Assembly (NCBI RefSeq): GCF_009720525.1
Contig: NZ_CP043930.1
Location: 4,806,501 to 4,870,500, forward strand
Length of the DNA stretch: 64,000 nt
Source: Gimesia benthica
GTDB lineage: Bacteria; Planctomycetota; Planctomycetia; Planctomycetales; Planctomycetaceae
Direction: 5' to 3'
This document shows positions 8,492 through 16,774 of the stretch, piece after piece (position 1 is the stretch's first letter; each line of letters opens with the position of its first letter). The notes under the pieces are model-generated. The model was not told where the DNA came from. It did not search any database and saw only the letters and a program-made list of their open reading frames with translations. Position numbers and translations under genes: made by a program.

Positions 8492-10099
8492 ATGCACTTC
8501 CCCATAGACTTTCGCTCCAGCCTCAGGCTGGTCGAGCATCCGCTTGCAGCTTCTCCCATAACCCTTCTGGAGGAGGTGACCTCTGAAAGTACGGGAGCAG
8601 GGTTGGTCGATCGACTACTGGAAATCACAGCTCTGCATAGTGAGCAACCCGCGATTTCCACATCTGAGCGGACCTTGAGTTATGGTGAGCTGATTTTGCT
8701 GGTCAGACATATTTCCGAACAGCTGTCTGAGGTCGCCGGTTTTGAATCCGGAAGCCGTGTTGTACTGCTGGTTCCCAATTCCGTGGAATATATTGCTGCC
8801 TTCTACGCAGTCTTGTTCGCCGGTGGTGTCGTTGTGCCTGTTCCAGCGAATACGGAGAGCGGCGCGCTAAAGAATATTCTGGATTCAACGCAGGCGATCT
8901 GTACGATTACAACTGCCCCGGTTTTAAGGCGTCATCCGGATCTGGAAGAATATACTGTAAAGGGCATGGATTCAGAGGAATCTGTGACCGGAACAGTTCC
9001 AGTAAATACACTCCAGCCGGTTGCACGCTCTGAGAAGAACCTGGCTGCAATTTTCTTTACATCCGGTTCCAGTGGAATGCCCAAGGGGGTCATGCTGAGT
9101 CACGGGAACCTGATCTCTAACGCGCAATCGATTCAGGAATACCTGCAGTTGCAGGCAGACGAACGGCCTATCTGCGTCCTGCCTTTCCATCATGCGTTTG
9201 GAAACTCTGTACTGCAGTCTCACCTTCTACAGGGGGCGCATCTGATTCTGGACGGGAATACCATCTTTCCCGAAAGCATTCTGGAAGCAATGATCCGCCA
9301 CGAATGCACCAGTCTCTCAGCGGTCCCCGACCTGTATCGGATTCTGCTGGAACGAACTTCATTTAAGCAGACGCGGTTTCCACATCTGCGTTATATGTCT
9401 GTTGCGGGAGGTGCCCTGCCCTATGCACAGGCCGTCGAAATCAGCGATGTCATCCATCCGGCCCGTTTCTTTGTCATGTACGGCCAGACGGAAGCTACGG
9501 CTCGCTTGGCCTATGTACCACCGGAGCAAATCGCCGGTGTAAGTGACGGCACCATCGGTCAGGCAATACCCGGAGTAACGCTGCAGATCGTGGATGAAAG
9601 TGGGCAACTTGTGGATGCAGGTACGGTCGGCGAGCTGCGGGCTCGTGGCCCCAACATCATGCAGGGCTACTGGAGAGATGCGGAAGAGACCCGCAAACGG
9701 ATACACAATGGCTGGCTCTATACGGGAGATCTGGCCACTTTCGATCAGTCAGGCAGAATCGTCATCAAAGGTCGACGAAATTCACTGGTCAAAATATCCG
9801 GTTATCGCGTGCATCCGGCAGATCTGGAGCAATTCGCGCTGCGAACTTTTCCCCTGTCGCAGGCTGTGGCGGTCCCCTTTGAAGCAAAAAATACAGGTAC
9901 GCGGCTGGCATTGTACATCGAAACCACTCCAGGAGGTACGGGACTCACGGAAGCAGAAATGCTGAGCGTCTGTCGCAGCCAGCTGCCACGCCAACTCGTG
10001 CCGGACCGGATCCGGATCTTACAGAAAATTCCATTAAATCACGCCATGAAAGTCGATCGGGTCAAGCTGTCAGAATTGGCAGCAGTCGGCGATCTGTAA
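8492..10099 (+). CDS. Class I adenylate-forming acyl/aminoacyl ligase (AMP-binding protein)
   Basis: 535 residues from ATG 8492; a TTG five codons upstream is the only extension. The ANL superfamily core motifs are all present in order: the P-loop-like FFTSGSSGMPKGV (188-200), the aromatic-rich VLPFHHAFGNSVLQSHLL, YGQTEATARLAYVP (A5), the GELRARGPNIMQGYW stretch, LYTGDLATFDQSGRIVIKGR (A7/hinge Asp) and a C-terminal catalytic Lys in LNHAMKVDRVKL (A10). It activates a carboxylate with ATP and transfers it to a thiol. With a free acyl carrier protein 37 bases downstream, loading onto that carrier is more likely than CoA ester formation. The substrate-binding pocket cannot be decoded by eye, so a fatty acid or an amino acid are both possible. 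It is the first gene of a four-gene rightward operon. Confidence 0.88.
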   Translation: MHFPIDFRSSLRLVEHPLAASPITLLEEVTSESTGAGLVDRLLEITALHSEQPAISTSERTLSYGELILLVRHISEQLSEVAGFESGSRVVLLVPNSVEYIAAFYAVLFAGGVVVPVPANTESGALKNILDSTQAICTITTAPVLRRHPDLEEYTVKGMDSEESVTGTVPVNTLQPVARSEKNLAAIFFTSGSSGMPKGVMLSHGNLISNAQSIQEYLQLQADERPICVLPFHHAFGNSVLQSHLLQGAHLILDGNTIFPESILEAMIRHECTSLSAVPDLYRILLERTSFKQTRFPHLRYMSVAGGALPYAQAVEISDVIHPARFFVMYGQTEATARLAYVPPEQIAGVSDGTIGQAIPGVTLQIVDESGQLVDAGTVGELRARGPNIMQGYWRDAEETRKRIHNGWLYTGDLATFDQSGRIVIKGRRNSLVKISGYRVHPADLEQFALRTFPLSQAVAVPFEAKNTGTRLALYIETTPGGTGLTEAEMLSVCRSQLPRQLVPDRIRILQKIPLNHAMKVDRVKLSELAAVGDL

Positions 10100-10136
10100 T
10101 CTTAACTTTCGTCTGCAACTGCAAAGGACACGACTA

Positions 10137-10391
10137 ATGAGTGTATCGATTCAGGAACAACTGGTTGAATTTCTAAACTCCGTCACCGGACAGACAATTA
10201 CTGATAGCACCGAACTGATTGATTCCGGTCTGCTGGATTCCCTGACGATGATGGACCTGCTGGTCTTCGTCGAATCTGATTTTGAAGTACGACTCGATTT
10301 TCAGGATATCAGACCAGATTTATTTAAAAATCCCGCCACGATTTCTCAGCTGATTTCAGAGCGACAGGCAGAGCAGAAAAAAGCTGCCTGA
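10137..10391 (+). CDS. Free-standing acyl carrier protein
   Basis: 84 residues, the usual size for a carrier protein. The phosphopantetheine attachment site is LIDSGLLDSLTMMDLLVF, with Ser35 in the DSL motif, followed by the acidic helix II. It begins 37 bases after the ligase stop, and AAAGGACACGACTA precedes the ATG. It probably receives the acyl or aminoacyl group activated by the ligase and presents it to the oxygenase, the E2-like acyltransferase or the DUF2156 transferase. It is not the fatty-acid-synthesis AcpP: the sequence around the Ser differs from the usual GADSLD motif and no fab genes are nearby. No phosphopantetheinyl transferase is encoded in the window. Confidence 0.92.
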   Translation: MSVSIQEQLVEFLNSVTGQTITDSTELIDSGLLDSLTMMDLLVFVESDFEVRLDFQDIRPDLFKNPATISQLISERQAEQKKAA

Positions 10392-10447
10392 AACTACTCT
10401 GGACAGGACGTCAGAGTATTACAAATCCAATAGACAGGATGTCTGAT

Positions 10448-11347
10448 ATGTATTGGGCGACAAAGAGTAAACCGGTGCCACTCTCCGAGATTGGCTGGAT
10501 CAATACCACCTATCTCGCGAGTACATCGCTCCGTTGCGATCCGATGCTCGTCTGGGGAACCACGGTCGATACCGAAGAGCTGGATTCCTTTCTGGAAGAG
10601 CAGCGCAGACTCAACCGCACTATGCTCACTCCCGCGCATGTTCTGGTACGTGCCGTGGCTGAAAGCCTGCGACAGCATCCGGAAGTCAACCGCCGGGTGA
10701 TTGGGAAAAAAGTTTATCAGTACGAGGGCGTGAATATTGTCATGCCGATGCTGCAGACCAGCACGGGCGAAGTCGATTGTGTCTTCATGCGGAAAGCCGA
10801 AGATTATTCACTCGACGAGATCGCGGGTTACTTCTGGGAGTCAGCCAGAGAAAAATCGATGCAGGTGGCCCGTGATAAAAAACGTGTCAAAGAGGGATCA
10901 ACGTTTAAAAACGCATTGATCAACCTGGGACGCTGGCTCCGGCTTTCCTGGATTCTGCACACCTCGAAGGTTGGATTCACGGCCGGCAACTGGCTTCGGG
11001 CTCCCACCATCTGGCCCTGGCAGCAGGGACTGAATCATGCTGGGGCATTCGTCAATTATCTGGGGTTCTCCGGTGCACCGCCATTGATTGCCCATAAACC
11101 CGCGTCGCTCCCACTCAATGCATACTGTATCGCCGTCACCATGGGAGCTACTGAAAAACGCCCTGTCGTTGTGGATGATAAAGTCGTCGTGCGTAAACAG
11201 GCTTCCCTGTTTGTGCGGCTGGACCATCGTATGGTCAACGGAAATCAGTCTGCAGCGTTCATCAATACCCTGCGCAGCTTTCTGATGCACCCGCAGAGCC
11301 TGGTTCAGCAGTCTGAGGATGCAGAAGTTCAGAAACGGGCTGCCTGA
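10448..11347 (+). CDS. Lipoyl-less 2-oxoacid-dehydrogenase (E2/CAT-fold) acyltransferase-like protein
   Basis: About 299 residues carrying only the chloramphenicol-acetyltransferase-like catalytic fold of E2 enzymes, with no lipoyl or peripheral-subunit-binding domain. Features are LTPAHVLVRAVAESLRQHPEVN, VYQYEGVNIVMPML and a C-terminal LFVRLDHRMVNGNQSAAFIN. The last corresponds to the catalytic DHRxxDG of E2, with the His kept (about His260) but the Asp replaced by Asn. A middle segment around LGRWLRLSWILHTSKVGF is extra relative to E2 cores. I chose ATG 10448 because AGGA lies eight bases upstream; an ATG three codons earlier overlaps that site. In this operon it probably transfers the carrier-bound acyl group to an acceptor, much as condensation domains of the same superfamily do. 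The acceptor is unknown and the Asn may alter activity. Confidence 0.75.
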   Translation: MYWATKSKPVPLSEIGWINTTYLASTSLRCDPMLVWGTTVDTEELDSFLEEQRRLNRTMLTPAHVLVRAVAESLRQHPEVNRRVIGKKVYQYEGVNIVMPMLQTSTGEVDCVFMRKAEDYSLDEIAGYFWESAREKSMQVARDKKRVKEGSTFKNALINLGRWLRLSWILHTSKVGFTAGNWLRAPTIWPWQQGLNHAGAFVNYLGFSGAPPLIAHKPASLPLNAYCIAVTMGATEKRPVVVDDKVVVRKQASLFVRLDHRMVNGNQSAAFINTLRSFLMHPQSLVQQSEDAEVQKRAA

Positions 11348-11430
11348 GTTGAAGAAGAGATTCATTTTAAATCCTGCCTCCCACACGAGGAAGTTCCGTA
11401 CCACGGTCCGTTAATTTTCGGAGCCCACCA

Positions 11431-12762
11431 ATGTCGTCAGCTGATTCTCATTCCAGACAGGGCCTGCAACTGCATCAGAGCGATCAGCGGCAGACACGCC
11501 AGGGCTTGTCCGTCGACCAGCTGACCAGTCAGAACGCAGACCGTTTTGAACGGGCCGGGACACAGTGGCGGATTGATCCATCGCATCAGGTGTTCGATCA
11601 AGAACCGCTGGGTCTGCCCGAGGAGCACACAGAAACAGAACTGCGCGATTTTATTTTTGAGCATGGCAGATATTTTGATTCCTATCTGGCTTCCGAACCG
11701 GATCGTGATCAGTTCTGGTCTCAGGGGAAACGGGGATTAATCTCCTACAAACGCTGGTACCGACATGTCATCATTGGGGGAGGCCTGATTGCTCCCGAAC
11801 CCCATAAACCTCAACTGGTACGCGAATTTCTGGAGTATGCGAAACAGAACCGGCTATCAATTGCCTTTCACAACATCGGAGAAGCAGATCTTCCCCTGTT
11901 TCAGGAAATGCAGTTTCAGGTGACCAAGTGGGGCGAAGACCCGATGATCGATCTGGATACCTGCACCTGGCAGGGAAAAGATTATGAATGGGTCCGCCGA
12001 CAGACCAATTATTGCCTCCGGCAGGGGATGACCGCCTGCGAGGTTCGTCCAGATCAACTGCATCCGCTGCACTGGTCCGATATCATCTCAGAGGTCATTG
12101 AAGTCGCCGACGAATCGTTGACGCGTAAACCTCAAAAAAAAGCGATGCGTTTCTTTGAGGGACGAATTGATAATCATGCACTCGGGCGACGGCGTCTGTT
12201 CATTGCCCGCTACCAGGGACGGATCGAAGGCTTTGTGATCTGTAATCCCATTTTGAATGGGACCGGTTGGGCGACAGAACTCTATCGGCATCGCCTGGAT
12301 TCGGTTAAAGGCACCATGGCCTTCCTGATTCATTTCGTATTACAGCAACTGAAACAGGAAGGTGTTGCGCAGGCCGGGCTCTGTCTGGATCTGGGACGCG
12401 ACTGTCACCGCCTGCCCGGTGACAGTGCGCTGGTGAGGCACGGCTTGCGATTTGCAGAAAATTATCTGACCAGTATCTTTGATTTTACCGGTTTGCGACA
12501 TTTTAAAAGCCGCTTTCGACCGCGCTATGAAAAGCGGTTTGCCTGCGTTTATCCCAAGGTCACCATCGGTTCGATTCTGGCCTTCGTCAGTACTACCGGC
12601 GTACTCGATCTGCACTACGGACGCTATTCCCGCATCCTCTACAATCAGCACTGCAAACGAAAGCTCCGCCGAAATCTGGCGACTGGTAATTCGTCGCAGT
12701 CTGACACTGCAGCTTCGCCGAAAATGAATTCTAAACCTTTCTCTTTGCGGAAGAGTGCCTGA
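11431..12762 (+). CDS. Phosphatidylglycerol lysyltransferase-type (DUF2156, GNAT-fold) transferase
   Basis: 443 residues. The pattern of the catalytic C-terminal domain of MprF/LPG synthases is clear: GKRGLISYKRWYRHVIIGGG (residues 99-118), the helix VREFLEYAKQNRLSIAFHNI, LPLFQEMQFQVTKWGEDPMI, and near the end a basic RFRPRYEKRF block typical of this group. Unlike MprF there is no multi-helix flippase domain, and the first 70 residues are polar, so the protein appears soluble or peripheral. MprF-type domains transfer an aminoacyl group from tRNA to a lipid head group. Here the donor could instead be the carrier protein encoded two genes upstream. It is last in the ligase operon, 83 bases after the acyltransferase, and a hairpin follows the stop. 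Confidence 0.78.
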   Translation: MSSADSHSRQGLQLHQSDQRQTRQGLSVDQLTSQNADRFERAGTQWRIDPSHQVFDQEPLGLPEEHTETELRDFIFEHGRYFDSYLASEPDRDQFWSQGKRGLISYKRWYRHVIIGGGLIAPEPHKPQLVREFLEYAKQNRLSIAFHNIGEADLPLFQEMQFQVTKWGEDPMIDLDTCTWQGKDYEWVRRQTNYCLRQGMTACEVRPDQLHPLHWSDIISEVIEVADESLTRKPQKKAMRFFEGRIDNHALGRRRLFIARYQGRIEGFVICNPILNGTGWATELYRHRLDSVKGTMAFLIHFVLQQLKQEGVAQAGLCLDLGRDCHRLPGDSALVRHGLRFAENYLTSIFDFTGLRHFKSRFRPRYEKRFACVYPKVTIGSILAFVSTTGVLDLHYGRYSRILYNQHCKRKLRRNLATGNSSQSDTAASPKMNSKPFSLRKSA

Positions 12763-12767
12763 TACCC

Positions 12768-12793
12768 GCGAAACACAAATTTGACCGTTTCGC
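12768..12793 (+). terminator. Hairpin at the end of the ligase operon
   Basis: GCGAAAC (12768-12774) pairs perfectly with GTTTCGC (12787-12793) across a 12-base loop, five bases after the DUF2156 stop codon. There is no T run, so Rho-independent activity is doubtful; it may mark the operon's 3' end. Confidence 0.35.
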
Positions 12794-12968
12794 AACCTGT
12801 ATCCTGTCAGTAGTTTAGCGTAGTTGGGGACGCAAAAATCTGAGAGATTGATATCAGGTTCCAGAAAAAAGGGACCAAAATTGTCGGTCTTGTCAGCACG
12901 TTGACGAGTTTCAGTCAGAGAGATGATTTTTCTCACTCGAAATTCGATTCAGGCAGGAGCAGGCGACG

Positions 12969-13346
12969 ATGTCACGATTCATGCTGATTGCAGTGCTGGG
13001 GATGTTCTGCCTTTCCCAGGTCCGGGCTGGGGAGACACGGACCTGGGAAGGGAAATGGAATAACCGCAAGTACAATACGACGGGCCCCTTGAAATGTGTC
13101 GCTACATCTGACGACAAGGGAAACTGGAAAGCCACCTTTACCGGGCTGTTTAAAGGGGATCCCTTCAAATACGAGGCAACCTTTCAGTCTAAATCCACAG
13201 GCATTCAACACAACCTGTCGGGCAAAGCGACCATTCGCGGGCATGAGTACCAGTGGATTGGCTTGATGAAAGGAGCAACACTCAGCGGAAAGTATAAGTC
13301 GAATATCGGCTACTATGGTGAATTCGTTCTCAAAGAGAAAGAGTAA
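12969..13346 (+). CDS. Small secreted protein of unknown function
   Basis: 125 residues starting with a signal peptide (MSRFMLIAVLGMFCLSQVRA, probable cleavage after VRA). The mature part of about 105 residues is rich in Lys, Thr, Tyr and Trp and is predicted by eye to be mainly beta strand: WEGKWNNRKYNTTGPLKC, GNWKATFTGLFKGDPFKYEA, HNLSGKATIRGHEYQWIG, LSGKYKSNIGYYGEFVL. The spacing looks like a small beta-barrel or lipocalin-like sheet, but I do not recognise a family. GCAGGAGCAGGCGACG precedes the ATG and gives a good ribosome binding site. It stands alone, converging with the SRPBCC gene 15 bases away. Confidence 0.7.
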   Translation: MSRFMLIAVLGMFCLSQVRAGETRTWEGKWNNRKYNTTGPLKCVATSDDKGNWKATFTGLFKGDPFKYEATFQSKSTGIQHNLSGKATIRGHEYQWIGLMKGATLSGKYKSNIGYYGEFVLKEKE

Positions 13347-13361
13347 ATCACCTTCTTACAA

Positions 13362-13820
13362 TTAGTCTTCCGCAGTAATATGCTCTTTGATCCGTTGCAG
13401 GTTTGTCAGACCGGTCGGCTTACCGATTTTCATAATCAGCTTGACGAGCAACCAGCCCCAGAAGGGGATTTCTCTTTCGAAAATAATGCGTTCGACAATT
13501 TGAGTGGCGCGTCCACCGGGGATGATTTCATAGACCACTGTCATGTGTTCGGGGTCTCGTTTTTCCGACTCCGTCTGAATGACGATATTACAGGTGACTT
13601 TTAACGGGTCATCGTCTTCTGGGACCATACCGGCAAATTCCAGTGTTTTGCCTTTGAACTCCATCTCACCAAAACAGCGATTCCCCTCCACGGTGACCGA
13701 TTTGATCTTATCATTGATCTTGGGCCAGTTCTCAAGATCGCTGAGCCATTCATGGATGACCTGCGGAGAAGCATTCAGTTTTGTCTTTTCGGACAGCTCT
13801 AGTTTCATTTGTGGAGACAT
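13362..13820 (-). CDS. SRPBCC-superfamily (START-like) ligand-binding protein
   Basis: 152 residues with the layout of small polyketide-cyclase/CoxG-like helix-grip proteins. It opens with KLELSEKTKLNASPQVIHEW and LSDLENWPKINDKIKSVTVE, in which the strand-helix-W-P turn is the family hallmark. Antiparallel strands follow, and a long C-terminal helix (LLVKLIMKIGKPTGLTNLQR) closes the cavity. The fold binds lipids or other hydrophobic ligands; no ligand or reaction can be inferred. There is no signal peptide, so it is cytoplasmic. It is transcribed alone, divergent from the DNA methyltransferase. Confidence 0.75.
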   Translation of the reverse strand: MSPQMKLELSEKTKLNASPQVIHEWLSDLENWPKINDKIKSVTVEGNRCFGEMEFKGKTLEFAGMVPEDDDPLKVTCNIVIQTESEKRDPEHMTVVYEIIPGGRATQIVERIIFEREIPFWGWLLVKLIMKIGKPTGLTNLQRIKEHITAED

Positions 13821-14131
13821 CCTGTCAGCTGGTTTGTTTTATAGAAGATTGCTAAGTATGTTTCGAATGGATTTTGACTGCAATACTGAGTTGTTCGCTC
13901 CTCGTTCCTGAGACTGATAACAAAATCGAGTGACAGTTCCCGGATCTGCCATAGTAGGGGGATTCAACTCTTTCCCGAAAATACAATTTTGTATATTCTG
14001 GTCCCAGGTCTTTTATCTGATGCATCAAATAAAAGTCTATGATGATATGCGAACGGAAGTCGAAGCGGACATTAAGCTGCAACAATGACCTTTCGCTTCC
14101 TGATACAAAACCCGGCGAAAGAAAGAGTCAG
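13821..14131. promoter_or_regulatory. Divergent intergenic region with two palindromes before the DNA methyltransferase
   Basis: 311 bases. A 14-base inverted repeat at 13981-13994 (ATACAA, two T, TTGTAT) is followed 16 bases later by a 24-base near-palindrome at 14011-14034. That one is centred on GATGCATC with outer arms TTTTAT/ATAAAA and only one mismatched base pair; C14010 and G14035 extend it. Such tight palindromes in front of a methyltransferase gene suggest an operator, as in controlled restriction-modification genes, but no controller gene is present. If translation began at the earlier ATG (14039) the site would abut the start codon, one reason I prefer ATG 14132. Confidence 0.45.
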
Positions 14132-15085
14132 ATGAAAAACAATCCTCTGCCGCGCCTGGACGAAGATTTGGTTTTGAGAGAACAACTGTTACCATTCTGC
14201 CGATTGAAACCGGGAGAAATCTGGGAGGATCCCACTGGTCGGCATCGAGTGGCCTGCGCAGATGCCACCAATTCCGAACAGATCAGCAGGCTGATCGGCG
14301 AGGATCGTCCTGTCCTGGCGATTCAGGACCCGCCCTATAATCTGGTCGCCTTCGATCTGCGTAATATCGATACGTTTATTGAGTGGTGTGCCGACTGGGT
14401 GCGCATGTCGGCCCGCTTTCTGAGTTCGGATGCTTCCTTTTATGTCTGGCTGGGAGCGGACCAGAATCAGCATTTTCAACCACTGCCTCAGTTCATGATG
14501 ATGATGCAGCAGACCGGGTTGTTCGAATCACGGTCCTTTGTCACCATGAGGAACCAGCGTGGGTATGGCACTCAGAAAAACTGGATGGCCGTGCGTCAGG
14601 AACTGTTGTACTACACGCGAGGGAATCCATTTTTTGAAGTGCAATACACGGATATCCCGAAGATCCTGCGCGGGTACTATAAAAACATCAACGGAAAAAA
14701 GACGGAGAACCTCGAACGGGGCCGTTCCGAGAACATCAGGCCCGGGAATGTCTGGGTCGATATTCAGCAGGTCTTCTATCGCATGGAAGAAAATGTTTCA
14801 GGATGTTATGCCCAGAAGCCGATCAAATCGGTTGAACGAATTCTGCAGGCCAGTTCTCAACAGGATGACTTTGTACTCGATCTGTTTGCTCATTCCGGTA
14901 CTACGCTCATAGCCTGTGAGCAACTGGGCCGCCGCTGCCTGACCGCTGACCTGGATCCCATTTTCTGTGAGATCAGTATTCGTCGCCTGGAACACTTTCG
15001 TGCGACAGGGAAATCCGGTTGGCAGAACGGGCACCCCTTTGAAGACATTCCCGATCTGAATCCGCAGACCGTTTCAGAGGGTTAA
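14132..15085 (+). CDS. Orphan site-specific DNA methyltransferase, beta class (N6-adenine or N4-cytosine)
   Basis: About 317 residues. The catalytic motif IV is LAIQDPPYN (66-70 for DPPYN), near the N-terminus. The SAM-binding motif I is DLFAHSGTTLIACEQLG, near the C-terminus, with the TADLDPIFCEISIRRL stretch after it. The order IV-recognition region-I defines the beta class. DPPY is most common in N6-adenine enzymes, so adenine methylation is favoured but N4-cytosine is not excluded. The usual FxGSGTT has His in place of the first Gly. KNWMAVRQELLYYTRG is a typical mid-domain stretch. No restriction endonuclease or specificity gene is adjacent, so it looks like a solitary, perhaps regulatory, methyltransferase. 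The start is uncertain: ATG 14039 would add 31 residues of low-similarity sequence. Confidence 0.85.
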   Translation: MKNNPLPRLDEDLVLREQLLPFCRLKPGEIWEDPTGRHRVACADATNSEQISRLIGEDRPVLAIQDPPYNLVAFDLRNIDTFIEWCADWVRMSARFLSSDASFYVWLGADQNQHFQPLPQFMMMMQQTGLFESRSFVTMRNQRGYGTQKNWMAVRQELLYYTRGNPFFEVQYTDIPKILRGYYKNINGKKTENLERGRSENIRPGNVWVDIQQVFYRMEENVSGCYAQKPIKSVERILQASSQQDDFVLDLFAHSGTTLIACEQLGRRCLTADLDPIFCEISIRRLEHFRATGKSGWQNGHPFEDIPDLNPQTVSEG

Positions 15086-15246
15086 GCTCTTGTTGCCGGT
15101 TTTGCTGAACGCAAAGCAGCGCTGACGATACCCGCTGGTTTCATCCAGCGATGCAGATTGTTGTATTGGTGGTTCCTCATTCTTATAATCGTGGGAGCAG
15201 CTTACGTACACAACAATGCAGACCATCATCCTGAGGAGCAGACCAG

Positions 15247-16686
15247 ATGACGTATAAATTCAGCCGACTTGTGTCAGGGGCAGGAATCTGGGGTGCCAGT
15301 TTCTGTCTGTTCCTGTTCGTATTCAGTACCACCACAACTCTTGCGGCTGATAAGGTTCTGAAGGCAGGGGCAGCGACCAGCAATATTACGCCTCCTCTGG
15401 GAGAATATATCGTCGGTGGATTCAAACCGTTTCCGGCCGAAAACGTACACGATGAACTGCACGCCCGCTGTCTGGTACTGGATAACGGTGAAACCAAAAT
15501 CGCCTTCGTGATCTGTGACAATCTGGGGATCACTGTTGATGTATTTCAGGCGGCTCGGGATTTCATCAAAGCAGAAACCGATTTGCCACCTGAGAATATT
15601 CTGATGGCGGCTACTCACACGCATTCCGCGACCCGCGCCAGCAGTTCCAAATATCACGACTTCCTCGCACGAAGAATTGCTGACTGTGTCCGCTGTGCAA
15701 TGGAGAATCGGGAGCCGGCACGCATTGGCTGGGGCGGCGTAGATGAACCTTCTGAAGTCTTTAACCGTCGCTGGTATACGACAAATCCTGATTTCTGTAA
15801 GAATCCATTCGGTGGGGTCGACAAAGTGCGGATGAATCCACCCCGGGGCAATGCTGCTCTGGTAAAACCCGCAGGGCCCATCGATCCGGAAATCTCATTC
15901 ATCAGTGTGCAGTCGCTGGATGGTCGGCCACTGGCACTCCTGGCAAATTACTCTCTGCATTATGTGGGAGGCGTCAATAAAGGAGAAATCTCTGCAGACT
16001 ACTTCGGTATCTTTTCCGAAAAAATTGGCCCCCTGCTCGGTGCGAAGCCGGAAGATCCTCCGTTTGTGGGAATGCTGTCGAATGGCACCAGTGGTGACAT
16101 CAATAACATCAATTTCCAGAAGCCCGGCAAACGGATGGCTGCGTATGAAAAGATGAACCAGGTGGCAGAACTGGTCGCCAGACGTGTGGCCGATGCCTGT
16201 CAGCAGGTAAAGTATCAGGCTTGGGTTCCTCTCGGAGCAGCCAATGCAGAATTGACATTAAAGGTCCGTAAACCTGATGCCGCGATGCAGGCTTATTTCA
16301 AAAAGGTGATGGCTCAACCGGAGGGCGCGGAACAGCATCATCGTTACGAGCGGAATTATGCAGAGCGAGTTCAGCGACTGCTGGAAGGTCCTGATGAAAT
16401 TACTGTAATACTACAGGCATTGAGAATTGGTGATCTGACTGTGGCTGCAATTCCCTTTGAAACCTTCTGTGAAATTGGTCTGGAACTGAAAGAAAAAGCC
16501 CCATTTGAAGATGCCTTCACGATTGAACTGGCGAACGGTTACAACGGTTATCTGCCTACACCTGAGCAGCATAAACTGGGAGGGTATGAAACCTGGATGG
16601 GAACCAACCGGGTCCAGTTAGATGCTTCAGATAAAATTGTGGCAGTGATCCTGGACCTGATGCAAAAACTGAAATCTCAACCCTGA
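15247..16686 (+). CDS. Secreted neutral/alkaline ceramidase-like protein
   Basis: 479 residues with an N-terminal signal peptide (hydrophobic core ASFCLFLFVFSTTTTLAA). Mature sequence begins with KAGAATSNITPPLG, the conserved opening of the neutral/alkaline non-lysosomal ceramidase N-terminal domain. NILMAATHTHSATRASSS contains the zinc-site HTH. NYSLHYVGGVNKGEISADYF, the GMLSNGTSGDINNIN stretch and ANGYNGYLPTPEQHKLGGYE match further conserved blocks. True ceramidases hydrolyse ceramide amide bonds outside the cell. The many planctomycete paralogues may act on other amides, and the usual C-terminal ceramidase domain is missing here. GAGGAG precedes the ATG by a few bases. It is monocistronic by spacing. 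Confidence 0.8.
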   Translation: MTYKFSRLVSGAGIWGASFCLFLFVFSTTTTLAADKVLKAGAATSNITPPLGEYIVGGFKPFPAENVHDELHARCLVLDNGETKIAFVICDNLGITVDVFQAARDFIKAETDLPPENILMAATHTHSATRASSSKYHDFLARRIADCVRCAMENREPARIGWGGVDEPSEVFNRRWYTTNPDFCKNPFGGVDKVRMNPPRGNAALVKPAGPIDPEISFISVQSLDGRPLALLANYSLHYVGGVNKGEISADYFGIFSEKIGPLLGAKPEDPPFVGMLSNGTSGDINNINFQKPGKRMAAYEKMNQVAELVARRVADACQQVKYQAWVPLGAANAELTLKVRKPDAAMQAYFKKVMAQPEGAEQHHRYERNYAERVQRLLEGPDEITVILQALRIGDLTVAAIPFETFCEIGLELKEKAPFEDAFTIELANGYNGYLPTPEQHKLGGYETWMGTNRVQLDASDKIVAVILDLMQKLKSQP

Positions 16687-16774
16687 TGTTTCTATACTCA
16701 TCTTACAGCTGAATTTCGTATCAGAGGTGTGGTTCGATATAATGCGATTTTCTCTCACCCACTGACAGGACCGA

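Noticed and set aside
15133-15150. CGCTGG/CCAGCG hairpin after the DNA methyltransferase gene
   Set aside because: Only a 6-base stem with no T run; too weak to call a terminator.
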